Shown in pieces: positions 10,546 through 20,442 of a stretch of DNA of 64,000 nucleotides. The notes beneath the pieces are model-generated. The model was not told the origin of the DNA, did no database searches, and saw only the letters and a list, made by a program, of their open reading frames with translations. This stretch comes from Phytophthora colocasiae (Eukaryota > Oomycota > Peronosporomycetes > Peronosporales > Peronosporaceae). The position numbers were made by a program, and so were the translations under genes. The stretch covers positions 1,054,001 to 1,118,000 of the forward strand of contig JAGKQI010000093.1 in NCBI GenBank assembly GCA_018806915.1, read 5' to 3'. The number at the start of each line of letters is the position of its first letter. The stretch's first letter is position 1.

Positions 10546-11295
10546 TTTGTCCTTAAAGCTGCACCCATCACTATTTCTTTTTGTCTCAGATCCAATAGCT
10601 ATCTATTTAGAATCTTCTACAAACCTTTGTATTAATTTTACAGCCTCTTTTAATGTGCTTCTTTTTTACTTAGTGTCCTTGTTTGTTTCCCCGCACGCCG
10701 TTACGAACCAACGAAGCATCTACTTTCCTCTATCAACCGCGGGCAGCACGGATGACCGATCAAGTCTTACTTCTCTAGGCATCCACCTTCCTCCGTGTAC
10801 CATGGACTACACGGTACACAAATCAGGTTTCCAGGTCCTAGCTATTTTAAGTATACCGTTCACTATTACTGTGGATCACACAATAATAATTAAGGCTACT
10901 TTTATTTGTTTATATTAAACCACCAGCAATTGTTTGTATTTCATTTTGGTAAAATGCTGTTTATGTGGTAGTTGGTATTGACGACGGTTTTGGGATGCCG
11001 TGACTAACAACTCAGTTGAGTATTAGCTCCTAAGCATAGAACACGGAGCGTGGAGTCGAATATTTATTACTAAAGTTTATATAAAGAAAAATAAATAAAT
11101 GAGCTAATGAGATTAGGGTTAAAGAGCGTATAGTGACGGGGTTGGCCTATAAGACGATCTATCATTGGTGGAAATGAATTTCCGTGTGTCCCTCTCAAAA
11201 CCTTCCTCATGGAATAGTATGATGTTTAGCAGTGCGGTTTCGGAGGCTCTCCCTGTGAGAGCATGACCAATCCCAGTGCCTCGTAACGCAGTAGT
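10546..11295. other. AT-rich noncoding stretch upstream of Helitron relic
   Basis: No supported gene. Low complexity and AT-rich around 10880-11100. It is probably decayed 5' sequence of the Helitron or an unrelated insertion. Confidence 0.4.
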
Positions 11296-11504
11296 TCAGG
11301 CCTCCGTCTTCGTATTACCAACACTTGGTGCAAGTGGGGTTAACCTATTACCATCAGTTAACCCATAAAGCAAACCGGTTATACCGGTACGGTGAGCAAC
11401 GGGGGGCTCCTTCACCCTTAGGGTTGTCACACTGTGCTCTACCACGGACACAGAGGTGCAATGGGTGTTACCACCGCATTGCACCGGGTCCCATTACCGA
11501 CGAC

Positions 11505-11650
11505 TGGGTCCGGGGAGAGGCAGACAGCCCGGCAAAGCCGGCTTTTATCGCTGTTTGTGCTGCCCCTTACCCCGGATTGGGTATGAGACTTCCCATACTG
11601 CTTGCGGGCAGCATGGGCGCCTCAGCGTCGGGCTCCGAAGAGCGAGAGGG
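11505..11650 (+). repeat. Dispersed repeat copy 1 (partner at 40390-40540, inverted)
   Basis: About 145 bp alignable with the reverse complement of 40390-40540. Shared words include AAGCCGGCTTTTATCGC, CCCCGGATTGG, TATGAG-CTTCCCAT and GGGCTCCGAAGAGC. In both places it lies upstream of Helitron RepHel coding and in the opposite orientation to it, so it may belong to the Helitron 5' region. It could also be an independent short element. It is not coding, although a short open frame crosses it. Confidence 0.6.
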
Positions 11651-11876
11651 GTGGTAGAGCAAGAAATAGGGTAGAAAAGAAATTAATTATATTATAAACA
11701 TTCACATACACTGTCTGCAGGCTTCACTTTCGCCGGTGTCCGCTGTTCCCTGTCCTTGCTGCTGTGTCCTTGGCCGCTCTTTTCGAAATGACGAACTTCT
11801 GAGGTAGCCGGAACTTAAATCGTACTTAGCTTAATGTTGTCCAATGAAAATTTTGTGGCCGGGTGTGCGGACTACG
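11651..11876. other. Unassigned sequence left of the palindrome
   Basis: No gene or clear repeat seen. It separates the dispersed repeat from the abrupt start of the left palindrome arm. Confidence 0.4.
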
Positions 11877-14034
11877 GAGAGGCTGAACCGTATGTGCTGC
11901 TCTAGTGCTTACGTCAAGCGGGTGCAGTTATACCAAATATGCCCTGGAGATCACGAATGGTTGAGCGTCGCCTCCGTTGCTCCAGTTTAACGTGTATAGC
12001 GTACGCTGTGCCAAATGGAACCAACAAGCCTAGGTGCAGCAAGATATGGAAGGTGTGGCAGTGCCCAATTTCCGGAAGTTGGAGAAATCTAGCAACATCG
12101 GTCGAACATGCTCGAGGAGAAGCGTCGTGTGAAGGTGCTCACCGACCGATCATCATGGCTGAAATGCGCAAATATATAGCGGAAATGGATGAAACAGGAC
12201 TTGCACCACGCCACATTTGGTCGCGATTGCGTCGTAATTCAGCTGCGCCTCCAATAAATGGCCAACCATCGTGCAAGCAATTGCTAGGTGTGTGAAACTA
12301 TTACGAGCGAAAAATGGGGAGCGGAATTCTGTTGAGTCTATCATATCGCTAGTCCGCGATTTTCCGTTCTACTCAGGGATCGAGGCCGACAAAGCAATTC
12401 TTTTCGGACCGACTGTGGATGACCAGGGGTTTCCGAGCGTTGGCAATGGTGAGAATCACAATTCGTTTGTGATGGGTGTAACTACGCCACGACTTCTTGA
12501 AAAGATGAAACAGTTCCAACAGGACAACATGTTTGCCCTTTTTCATTTGGATGCTACCTTCAAGCTTAGCGAAATGGGTATCTCGTCTTTACTTGTGGAT
12601 TCAGTGATTGTTCTCGGAAGTACCACCTGGTTGCAATGTTTGTCGTTAGCCGTTTGACACAGGCCGAATATTCGGCTGTTCTTTCAGCACTCATACAGCA
12701 GTATCAACGCCATTTTGGAGCGTTGCCCAAGGTTGATGCCGTTTTAGGTGACGCTGAAGACGCCCAGTACAATGCTCTCCAAAACACAAGCCCATTCCAA
12801 CGCAGTAAATTCTTGATGTGCTTATTCCACGTGCTGTACAACGTGTGAAAAAAAACAAGGCAGCTTAACAACTTTCTTGGGCCGATGGTATACAAGGGGA
12901 TCCTTGCAATGCACTATACCTCAAGTTTGGTTAAATTCTACGAGACACCAGATTCTATCCTGGCGCAGCGGAGAACATATCCCGCTTTGCAATCATTTTC
13001 CGATTATTTCGAAACCCAGCGGTTGAACAGTAGGTATTGGCGATGGCAAGTATTTCACACTCCGACCGGGTACGCAACCACGAATAATCCTTGTGAAACA
13101 TTCTCAAAAGGCATGTGATGCGAAAGCTGCTGGATACGAAAATATTGCTACGAAAAGTTACGGATATATGCGAGGATGTGACGACTGACAATTTGCTAGT
13201 TAAGTCAACCTATGGGAATCCACCTTCCACCTTAGTTACTGCGGCTCGAAAACTAGTTCGTGCGAAACAGATCGTCATGTACAAAACGGCTGATCCAGAT
13301 CTGGTGCGAGTTGTTCAGCTTAGTGGATTTAACGGGGGCCTAAACCAACTAAAGCAGACTGCAAGCCAGGCGTTTCAGCGTTTGATCACAAGTAAGACGA
13401 CTGGACAGTTACACGAGAGGCTGAACAGAAGTCAGCAGCGGAAAGCGTCAAACTGCACGAGAACGCTTTGAAGTGGTCACTGTACATGGCTCATCGAATG
13501 AAAATTCCGAAGGGAGGCTGGTCTGTCAGTCTCACTGCTGGAACGTGTGAGTGCCGTTACTTTTTTAAAATGGGTCACTGTTGTCATGTGGTAGCGGCGA
13601 GAATTCTTCACGAAGGTTGTACGTACTCAGGAAATTTCTGCGCTGAGCGTCTCAAAGACCGAAGAGTTAAGAAGAAGCGTTGCTCGCAAGACGTGAGAAC
13701 GGATGCCGCTGTTGAAGTCTCGCCTCAAAATATGCCTAGTGCTACCCCTTCGATGATACTCGAAAGCGCCTCCAGCACCTTCACTACCGTGCCAGGTTTC
13801 GCCCCCCACTACGCTCCTGTCACGACAAATAGTGGCGATACTTACGGCGCAGCTCCTTATGTACCGATACCTGTGGATAACGATTTGTCGTCGTCGAATT
13901 CCGCCGTCTTTGCCGATTCCTTTCCGCCCACTGCATTTAGCCTTCAATATGGCTGTACTGACGCCGAATTTGGAGTTGAGTCACTCATGACCGCTACTTA
14001 TCAGCAGGATTACCCGGAGGGCATCGTCTGGTAA
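11877..14034 (+). pseudogene. MULE transposase with SWIM zinc finger, left palindrome copy
   Basis: Mutator-like transposase broken into several frames. In order: N-terminal region from 11877 (RLNRMCCSSAYVKRVQ); the block 12271-12657 with FHLDATFKL (first catalytic Asp region of MULE transposases); 12636-12848 with VLGDAEDAQYNAL (second acidic motif) and KFLMCLFHVLYNV; 12885-13471; and the SWIM finger CECRYFFKMGHCCHVVAAR near 13546-13605 (CxCxnCxH). The C-terminal tail ends at 14034 (YPEGIVW). Frameshifts separate 12657/12636, 12848/12885 and 13118/13115. Two extra A residues relative to the right arm (near 13110 and 13155) break a segment that is open there. The copy lacks the first ~20 codons present in the right arm. 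Confidence 0.85.
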
Positions 14035-14114
14035 CCAGCCCAGGGGAAATCCCCGGGCTCTAGCTGCACGTGGGTGCATTTATCGCTCTCGACTTGCGTG
14101 CGGAAGCTGCCGGG

Positions 14115-14543
14115 CTAGACGTAGAAATACGTCTTTTTAGTCAGCGCCACAACTACAGACACTTGCATGGTGTTGGTCTCCAGGATCGCCTTGTTAGTTT
14201 CAAAGGAAGGGAAATCCTTGTGTACTCCCTGCCTTGCCCCCCCCCCCCCTGGAAGCGACTTCAGCGCTGTCCACAATATGCGCTTGGTGTACCAGAGCTT
14301 CTCGGACGACTGAACTATGTTCTTGATTCGCTTGAAGATTTTTTTTATCCACGGAGTCAACGTTGGGATGCTCGCCTGAAGACGGAACGGGTCACGTTCC
14401 TCTTCGTAGACCTCACCGAATATTGGAAGGAAGTCAAGGGACGTTGCTTCAGTTTTAGCTGAAAGCAGTACACTGCGGGGCAGATGAAGGCTAACGATCA
14501 GATAGCCTTCGTTCCAGAAGAGGGCCCTCAGGGCCGGCTCCAT
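14115..14543 (-). CDS. Unrecognised ORF antisense to MULE tail, left arm copy
   Basis: 142 codons from an ATG at 14543, converging on the MULE tail and mirrored exactly by 15080-15507 in the other arm. No domain is recognised. It is Leu/Lys rich in the middle (PWIKKIFKRIKNIV) and contains a Gly run that depends on the length of a poly-C tract near 14242, which differs between arms. Its presence in both arms reflects duplication, not independent conservation, so the coding status is uncertain. Confidence 0.3.
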   Translation of the reverse strand: MEPALRALFWNEGYLIVSLHLPRSVLLSAKTEATSLDFLPIFGEVYEEERDPFRLQASIPTLTPWIKKIFKRIKNIVQSSEKLWYTKRILWTALKSLPGGGGARQGVHKDFPSFETNKAILETNTMQVSVVVALTKKTYFYV

Positions 14544-14589
14544 AGAGCTTTTGAACTCCTGGTCTTGTTCGGCCGTCTTGCTGCTAGCG

Positions 14590-15033
14590 GGCGTCGTGTT
14601 GTTTGAGGTAAGCGTACTCCTGCTCGCGGCCTCCTGCTGCTGGTTGCGCTCGGCCTCCCGATCCTCGTGGCATCCTGCCGCAACGCACCACTTGGGTTCG
14701 ACGGGCTACTTCGGCTCCACGCGCTGCACGCGCTGTTCGGGCTCCACGGACTGCTTTAGCTCCACGCGCGGCTTTGGCTCCACGGGCTGTACGCACAGAT
14801 GGGGGTTAACGTGGTGCACGCACTGCTTGGCGTGCTGCTTTGTGTGTGTGTGTGTTGGGGGGGGGGGGGGGGGCGGGGTCCCGGCTGCCTTCTAAAATAG
14901 GCGGAGCAGGGGTGTGCGATTTTGATTTGGGCCCAAATGGATTTTGATTGCGTACTCAATGCGTTTTGACGTCGTACTTTTTCATGTCCCACAATGCAAA
15001 ATACGCGCGTTGTTTTGAAACCCCCTATTACGA
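14590..15033. other. Spacer of the palindrome
   Basis: About 444 bp of unique sequence between the arms. It holds a degenerate short repeat around GGCTCCACG(G/C)GCTG (14690-14800), a GT run and a long poly-G tract (about 14837-14878). No gene is supported. The poly-G is a likely place for sequencing or assembly error. Confidence 0.6.
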
Positions 15034-17744
15034 CGCTAGCAGCAAGACGGCCGAACAAGACCAGGAGTTCAAAAGCTCTATGGAGCCGGCCCTGAGGGCC
15101 CTCTTCTGGAACGAAGGCTATCTGATCGTTAGCCTTCATCTGCCCCGCAGTGTACTGCTTTCAGCTAAAACTGAAGCAACGTCCCTTGACTTCCTTCCAA
15201 TATTCGGTGAGGTCTACGAAGAGGAACGTGACCCGTTCCGTCTTCAGGCGAGCATCCCAACGTTGACTCCGTGGATAAAAAAAATCTTCAAGCGAATCAA
15301 GAACATAGTTCAGTCGTCCGAGAAGCTCTGGTACACCAAGCGCATATTGTGGACAGCGCTGAAGTCGCTTCCAGGGGGGGGGGGGCAAGGCAGGGAGTAC
15401 ACAAGGATTTCCCTTCCTTTGAAACTAACAAGGCGATCCTGGAGACCAACACCATGCAAGTGTCTGTAGTTGTGGCGCTGACTAAAAAGACGTATTTCTA
15501 CGTCTAGCCCGGCAGCTTCCGCACGCAAGTCGAGAGCGATAAATGCACCCACGTGCAGCTAGAGCCCGGGGATTTCCCCTGGGCTGGTTACCAGACGATG
15601 CCCTCCGGGTAATCCTGCTGATAAGTAGCGGTCATGAGTGACTCAACTCCAAATTCGGCGTCAGTACAGCCATATTGAAGGCTAAATGCAGTGGGCGGAA
15701 AGGAATCGGCAAAGACGGCGGAATTCGACGACGACAAATCGTTATCCACAGGTATCGGTACATAAGGAGCTGCGCCGTAAGTATCGCCACTATTTGTCGT
15801 GACAGGAGCGTAGTGGGGGGCGAAACCTGGCACGGTAGTGAAGGTGCTGGAGGCGCTTTCGAGTATCATCGAAGGGGTAGCACTAGGCATATTTTGAGGC
15901 GAGACTTCAACAGCGGCATCCGTTCTCACGTCTTGCGAGCAACGCTTCTTCTTAACTCTTCGGTCTTTGAGACGCTCAGCGCAGAAATTTCCTGAGTAAT
16001 GCGCACAACCTTCGTGAAGAATTCTCGCCGCTACCACATGACAACAGTGACCCATTTTAAAAAAGTAACGGCACTCACACGTTCCAGCAGTGAGACTGAC
16101 AGACCAGCCTCCCTTCGGAATTTTCATTCGATGAGCCATGTACAGTGACCACTTCAAAGCGTTCTCGTGCAGTTTGACGCTTTCCGCTGCTGACTTCTGT
16201 TCAGCCTCTCGTGTAACTGTCCAGTCGTCTTACTTGTGATCAAACGCTGAAACGCCTGGCTTGCAGTCTGCTTTAGTTGGTTTAGGCCCCCGTTAAATCC
16301 ACTAAGCTGAACAACTCGCACCAGATCTGGATCAGCCGTTTTGTACATGACGATCTGTTTCGCACGAACTAGTTTTCGAGCCGCAGTAACTAAGGTGGAA
16401 GGTGGATTCCCATAGGTTGACTTAACTAGCAAATTGTCAGTCGTCACATCCTCGCATATATCCGTAACTTTCGTAGCAATATTTTCGTATCCAGCAGCTT
16501 TCGCATCACATGCCTTTGAGAATGTTTCACAAGGATTATTCGTGGTTGCGTACCCGGTCGGAGTGTGAAATACTTGCCATCGCCAATACCTACTGTTCAA
16601 CCGCTGGGTTTCGAAATAATCGGAAAATGATTGCAAAGCGGGATATGTTCTCCGCTGCGCCAGGATAGAATCTGGTGTCTCGTAGAATTTAACCAAACTT
16701 GAGGTATAGTGCATTGCAAGGATCCCCTTGTATACCATCGGCCCAAGAAAGTTGTTAAGCTGCCTTGTTTTTTTCACACGTTGTACAGCACGTGGAATAA
16801 GCACATCAAGAATTTACTGCGTTGGAATGGGCTTGTGTTTTGGAGAGCATTGTACTGGGCGTCTTCAGCGTCACCTAAAACGGCATCAACCTTGGGCAAC
16901 GCTCCAAAATGGCGTTGATACTGCTGTATGAGTGCTGAAAGAACAGCCGAATATTCGGCCTGTGTCAAACGGCTAACGACAAACATTGCAACCAGGTGGT
17001 ACTTCCGAGAACAATCACTGAATCCACAAGTAAAGACGAGATACCCATTTCGCTAAGCTTGAAGGTAGCATCCAAATGAAAAAGGGCAAACATGTTGTCC
17101 TGTTGGAACTGTTTCATCTTTTCAAGAAGTCGTGGCGTAGTTACACCCATCACAAACGAATTGTGATTCTCACCATTGCCAACGCTCGGAAACCCCTGGT
17201 CATCCACAGTCGGTCCGAAAAGAATTGCTTTGTCGGCCTCGATCCCTGAGTAGAACGGAAAATCGCGGACTAGCGATATGATAGACTCAACAGAATTCCG
17301 CTCCCCATTTTTCGCTCGTAATAGTTTCACACACCTAGCAATTGCTTGCACGATGGTTGGCCATTTATTGGAGGCGCAGCTGAATTACGACGCAATCGCG
17401 ACCAAATGTGGCGTGGTGCAAGTCCTGTTTCATCCATTTCCGCTATATATTTGCGCATTTCAGCCATGATGATCGGTCGGTGAGCACCTTCACACGACGC
17501 TTCTCCTCGAGCATGTTCGGCCGATGTTGCTAGATTTCTCCAACTTCCGGAAATTGGGCACTGCCACACCTTCCATATCTTGCTGCACCTAGGCTTGTTG
17601 GTTCCATTTGGCACAGCGTACGTTATACACGTTAAACTGGAGCAACGGAGGCGACGCTCAACCATTCGTGATCTCCAGGGCATATTTGGCATAACTGCAC
17701 CCGCTTGACGTAAGCACTAGAGCAGCACATACGGTTCAGCCTCT
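15034..17744 (-). repeat. Right arm of the 2.7 kb inverted repeat
   Basis: Mirror of 11877-14589. The MULE homology in this arm continues beyond the palindrome end to 17808, so this is the more complete copy and the left arm is probably the truncated duplicate. Confidence 0.95.
15080..15507 (+). CDS. Unrecognised ORF antisense to MULE tail, right arm copy
   Basis: Mirror of 14115-14543, same ATG (MEPALRALFWNEG). Here the poly-G tract near 15375 has another length, so the reading frame splits: one frame continues as GREYTRIS, the other as ARQGVHKDF. An upstream in-frame extension to 14948 runs into the spacer. No domain recognised; coding status uncertain. Confidence 0.3.
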
Positions 17745-17808
17745 CCCTTGTGTAAATGTCGTCTGTTAGCCCCTCAGCTACGACCTCCCATTCCCCGCTT
17801 GCAGGCAT
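15588..17808 (-). pseudogene. MULE transposase with SWIM zinc finger, right palindrome copy
   Basis: The better preserved copy. A likely start is the ATG at 17808 (MPASGEWEVVAEG), followed by the region in the left copy, the DDE-type block 17351-16965 (FHLDATFKL), 16986-16774 (VLGDAEDAQYNAL), a 216-codon uninterrupted segment 16804-16154 that is split in the left arm, and the C-terminal SWIM domain 16157-15588 (CECRYFFKMGHCCHV near 16085-16040). Frameshifts remain near 17330, 16970 and 16790, so it is not functional as it stands. The protein would cut and paste MULE DNA in the nucleus. No MULE terminal inverted repeats or 9-11 bp duplications were found. Confidence 0.85.
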
Positions 17809-18240
17809 TGTTGCGTTGATCGAGAGCTGGCAGCAGAATTTTGCTATGGATGCGGGGGGGGGGATACGGGTACCTAATTTAGGGTTCGACAGATGGTGAA
17901 TACACCTAGATGAATGGCTATCCGAAGCCGGATTTTGATAATGCCCGGTTTTTTGTTTGATACGGCTCACTGAAGGCTTTGGATTTTGATTTCGTCTTTG
18001 TGCGTTAGATTGTGAGCGAAATGTGTTTGATATTGACCAGAAAACTGCTTGACAAAGACGGAGTCTCTCCGGCTGTGTTTCATGAGAGTGAGTGCTGCGC
18101 CCAACTGGGTTAGGTTAAATTTGAATCATATTTTAACCTACCCCGTCAGCTGGAAATATAAATATCCGATGTATACATTTCATATACTAGTATACCCGAG
18201 CCAGCACCACTCATTTGAAGAAAATAAAGCAAGGGGGCAG
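17809..18240. other. Unassigned sequence right of the palindrome
   Basis: No supported gene. Contains a poly-G tract near 17853 and two GGATTTTGAT words (about 17931 and 17981). Confidence 0.4.
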
Positions 18241-18241
18241 A

Positions 18242-19130
18242 ATGGCGCGCGTACTATTCGGATTGGGACAAGAACTATGGAGAGATTGGAGACGACTTTG
18301 TGACCAAGACAAGGCTTGTAAAGCTCATTTCGCGACGAAAAAGCTCAATAAGAGTGTCCAAGATCTACTCAATCAATTCGACAAGAATCCCAACTCAACT
18401 TGTGCCACGTTCATCAGTAACGTGCAGTCGAAAACTCGACGGTCTTCCGTCATCTTCCCTTCGATTTACACTCGGTACCTTACTGAAGGACACGTCCAAG
18501 CGGACGTTAATCCCGCCGCTCGTGTATCGCTTGAACCGCTGCGGCTCGAAGGATTTGAATGTGCTCAAGAAGTTCATCACTTCGCTAAATTCGAATGTTC
18601 TCGGTGGCTCAAGCGAAGACGAAGCTTATCTGTCGAACATTCTCTTTTATCGGATCGTCTTTTCCGAGATGTGGGAGATCCCAACACCGTCTAAGAGCGA
18701 AATGAAGGAGAGATTCATCAATGCCAAAGTGTCGGATGATCCGACGTACCCAATGGATCCAGTGTACTGCGCATTCTCAAAAGAAAAATCGAATTCTTGT
18801 GAAGAATTCGGTGTCACGCAAACCCCCTCATGTACGATCGTGACCAGTACTGGAACAAGAGCGCTGTGATCTCCAGTCAGGCCAGTGTTCTGCTGATGAG
18901 TGGGAAATTGGACCCCCAAGCGCATCACAAATACGCGGAGGCTCTACTACGCGCTATGGATGGTGACAAGAAGGAGCTTATCAGCTTCAAGTACACTCCG
19001 CAGGGTATTGTTTCGTCCACGCAGATGGTTGGAAGTGATGAAACGTGTGGCATGAAACTTCTCATTTCGTATGTGAAGAATGATCTGCGCGTCAACGCGG
19101 TAGTGAGAACGCCGTACGAAGCAAGACGTT
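18242..19130 (+). pseudogene. S33-family serine peptidase (TAP-like), C-terminal relic
   Basis: Three successive frames translate to the C-terminal half of the oomycete S33 (tripeptidyl-aminopeptidase-like) alpha/beta hydrolase family. 18242-18420 gives FDKNPNSTC. Then 18425-18830 gives LIPPLVYRLNRC, YLSNILFYRIVFSEMWE and MDPVYCAFSKEKS. From 18830 comes YWNKSAVI, SGKLDPQAHHKYAEALLRAMDG and ETCGMKLLISYVKND. The KLDP segment carries the acid of the catalytic triad. The expected His before Gly-Thr (family pattern THGT) is replaced by Gln at 19001-19003. Frameshifts near 18425 and 18830, a missing N-terminal half with the nucleophile Ser, and the lost His make it inactive. Family assignment rests on recalled similarity to Phytophthora S33 proteins. 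Confidence 0.7.
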
Positions 19131-19414
19131 ATACGAGCGAAGTCGTGTCCGACCATGTGCTACAGGGCGAATCGAGCGACGAGGAATGGGTGGACTCTGC
19201 CAGTGAGACGGCGAGCAGTGCGAGTACCAACACATCGCAGTCGAAACAGGGTCGTTCTGAAGGATCCACGCATCCTCGCCATGTGCTGAGCAACGCTAAT
19301 GAAGACCAAGACGTCGAAGTGCACGCTGCCCCGCTGGACAGGTGGGAGTTCGAGTCCTGGGACGACCTTGACACCTATCTGGACGAGTATATGCGGCGCA
19401 CTTACCAGGTATGA
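18830..19414 (+). CDS. Chimeric ORF: S33 peptidase tail joined to acidic MULE-type N-terminus
   Basis: 194 codons. The first ~85 are the S33 C-terminus. After NDLRVNAVV the similarity ends and the frame continues, still open, into an acidic Ser/Glu/Asp linker and then WESWDDLDTYLDEYMRRTYQV-like sequence resembling the N-terminal segment of oomycete MULE transposases (a Trp/Tyr-rich block preceding the FAR1/MULE region). The frame ends at TGA just after CAGGTATGATG, where a donor-like GTATGA sits, so the gene could be spliced onward; no downstream exon was found. This may be a captured host fragment (Pack-MULE type) or an accidental fusion. Confidence 0.45.
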   Translation: MYDRDQYWNKSAVISSQASVLLMSGKLDPQAHHKYAEALLRAMDGDKKELISFKYTPQGIVSSTQMVGSDETCGMKLLISYVKNDLRVNAVVRTPYEARRYTSEVVSDHVLQGESSDEEWVDSASETASSASTNTSQSKQGRSEGSTHPRHVLSNANEDQDVEVHAAPLDRWEFESWDDLDTYLDEYMRRTYQV

Positions 19415-20442
19415 TGACGGTGTGAAGTGCCCGTGGCTGCCGTCTATATGATGCTGATCTCTTTTATTTCCGGTTTGTATGACGACAGTGCTTTCGGGTA
19501 CGGATAAACAACACCGTGACTGCCAGGAACGCCAAGATACATGCGACTTCTCCCTCGAAGCCTTTACTCACACTGGAGTGGGAGAATTATGGGAAGACGT
19601 TTGCTTGCACACTCGGGGAGGTACAAGGCGCGTGGTAAGGGCAAGAGAAAAAGGATTCAGTCCAGGGCTATGGGATGCAAGGCACAGATATGTGTGGTTG
19701 GGTTGGGTGCAGTGGGAGTGTAGTTGGGTATGAGTTGGGCCTCTGTTGGGCTTAGTTGGGCTTCAAGTGTACTCTTGGGATACTTGTGCTATTTGGGTGC
19801 ATGTCGTTACCGTAGATCGATGCTTGCGTCCAAGTGAAGGATGCCTCCGTTCCTAGGAAGATTATCACGGCTAGGTTGGCCCACAACCACTCGCTGAACA
19901 AGTACACCTTCAACCAGTACCCACACAACCGAACGGCGCTCGATCCTGATGTTATATGTGCACGGAAGATTGAGCTAGCTTTCAAAACACAAAGAAACAC
20001 CAAATACATGCTCATGATCAACTTTTCTTCTCCACAACAAGTAAATTAACCTTGCGATCGTAGATGGCGAGAAGGCGAGCAAAGCCACATTGAAATACTG
20101 GACAGATCGTTCACACCGAAACGCATTTGGTATTCGACTATACGTACAACAACTCGAACTGGCTTTCAACTGGCTTTCTCAGCTGTAGCTCATTTGCGGG
20201 GTGGTTGGGATCCGGATGGGCTCATTTGGGGGTTGGTTGGTCGCAGGTGGGTGCAAAGCCTCGTCACATTTGGTTTACCGCATCCCAAACAAACCCGCTT
20301 CCTAAGCGAACTATTATTGTAGCCAATCAACATCACCTATTTACAGCATCTGCCACAGCAAATCACGCAGCTAAATCGCAGGACAATTGAGCTAAATATA
20401 GCTGAGAAAGCGGTCTGAGCGGCCTACATAAGAAGTTTGGCA
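19415..20442. other. Gene-free kilobase
   Basis: No supported coding region. Contains a G/T-rich degenerate stretch with repeated GTTGGG words (19690-19770) and a similar patch at 20200-20250. Probably flanking sequence of the adjacent transposons. Confidence 0.4.

Larger units (their letters stand above)
11877..14589 (+). repeat. Left arm of a 2.7 kb inverted repeat (palindrome)
   Basis: The reverse complement of 15034-17744; paired coordinates sum to about 29622 throughout. Identity is very high: I saw only a few substitutions (for example near 11934, 12000 and 12102) and small indels, mostly in homopolymers (12846, 13110, 13155, about 13620, and the poly-C at about 14242). Homology begins at the shared word GAGAGGCTGAACC (outer end) and stops at CTGCTAGCG (inner end). 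Confidence 0.95.

Noticed and set aside
11325..11674. Small ORFs over the dispersed repeat (and its partner near 40.4 kb) as a conserved protein
   Set aside because: Similarity is at DNA level with frame-breaking indels; no consistent reading frame.
14915..18000. GGATTTTGAT words in the palindrome spacer and at 17931/17981 as MULE terminal inverted repeats
   Set aside because: They are in direct, not inverted, orientation and too short.
20127..20390. Possible small secreted (effector-like) ORF
   Set aside because: No convincing signal peptide, RxLR-dEER or Crinkler motif here or in any other short ORF examined; the sequence is G/T-rich low complexity.
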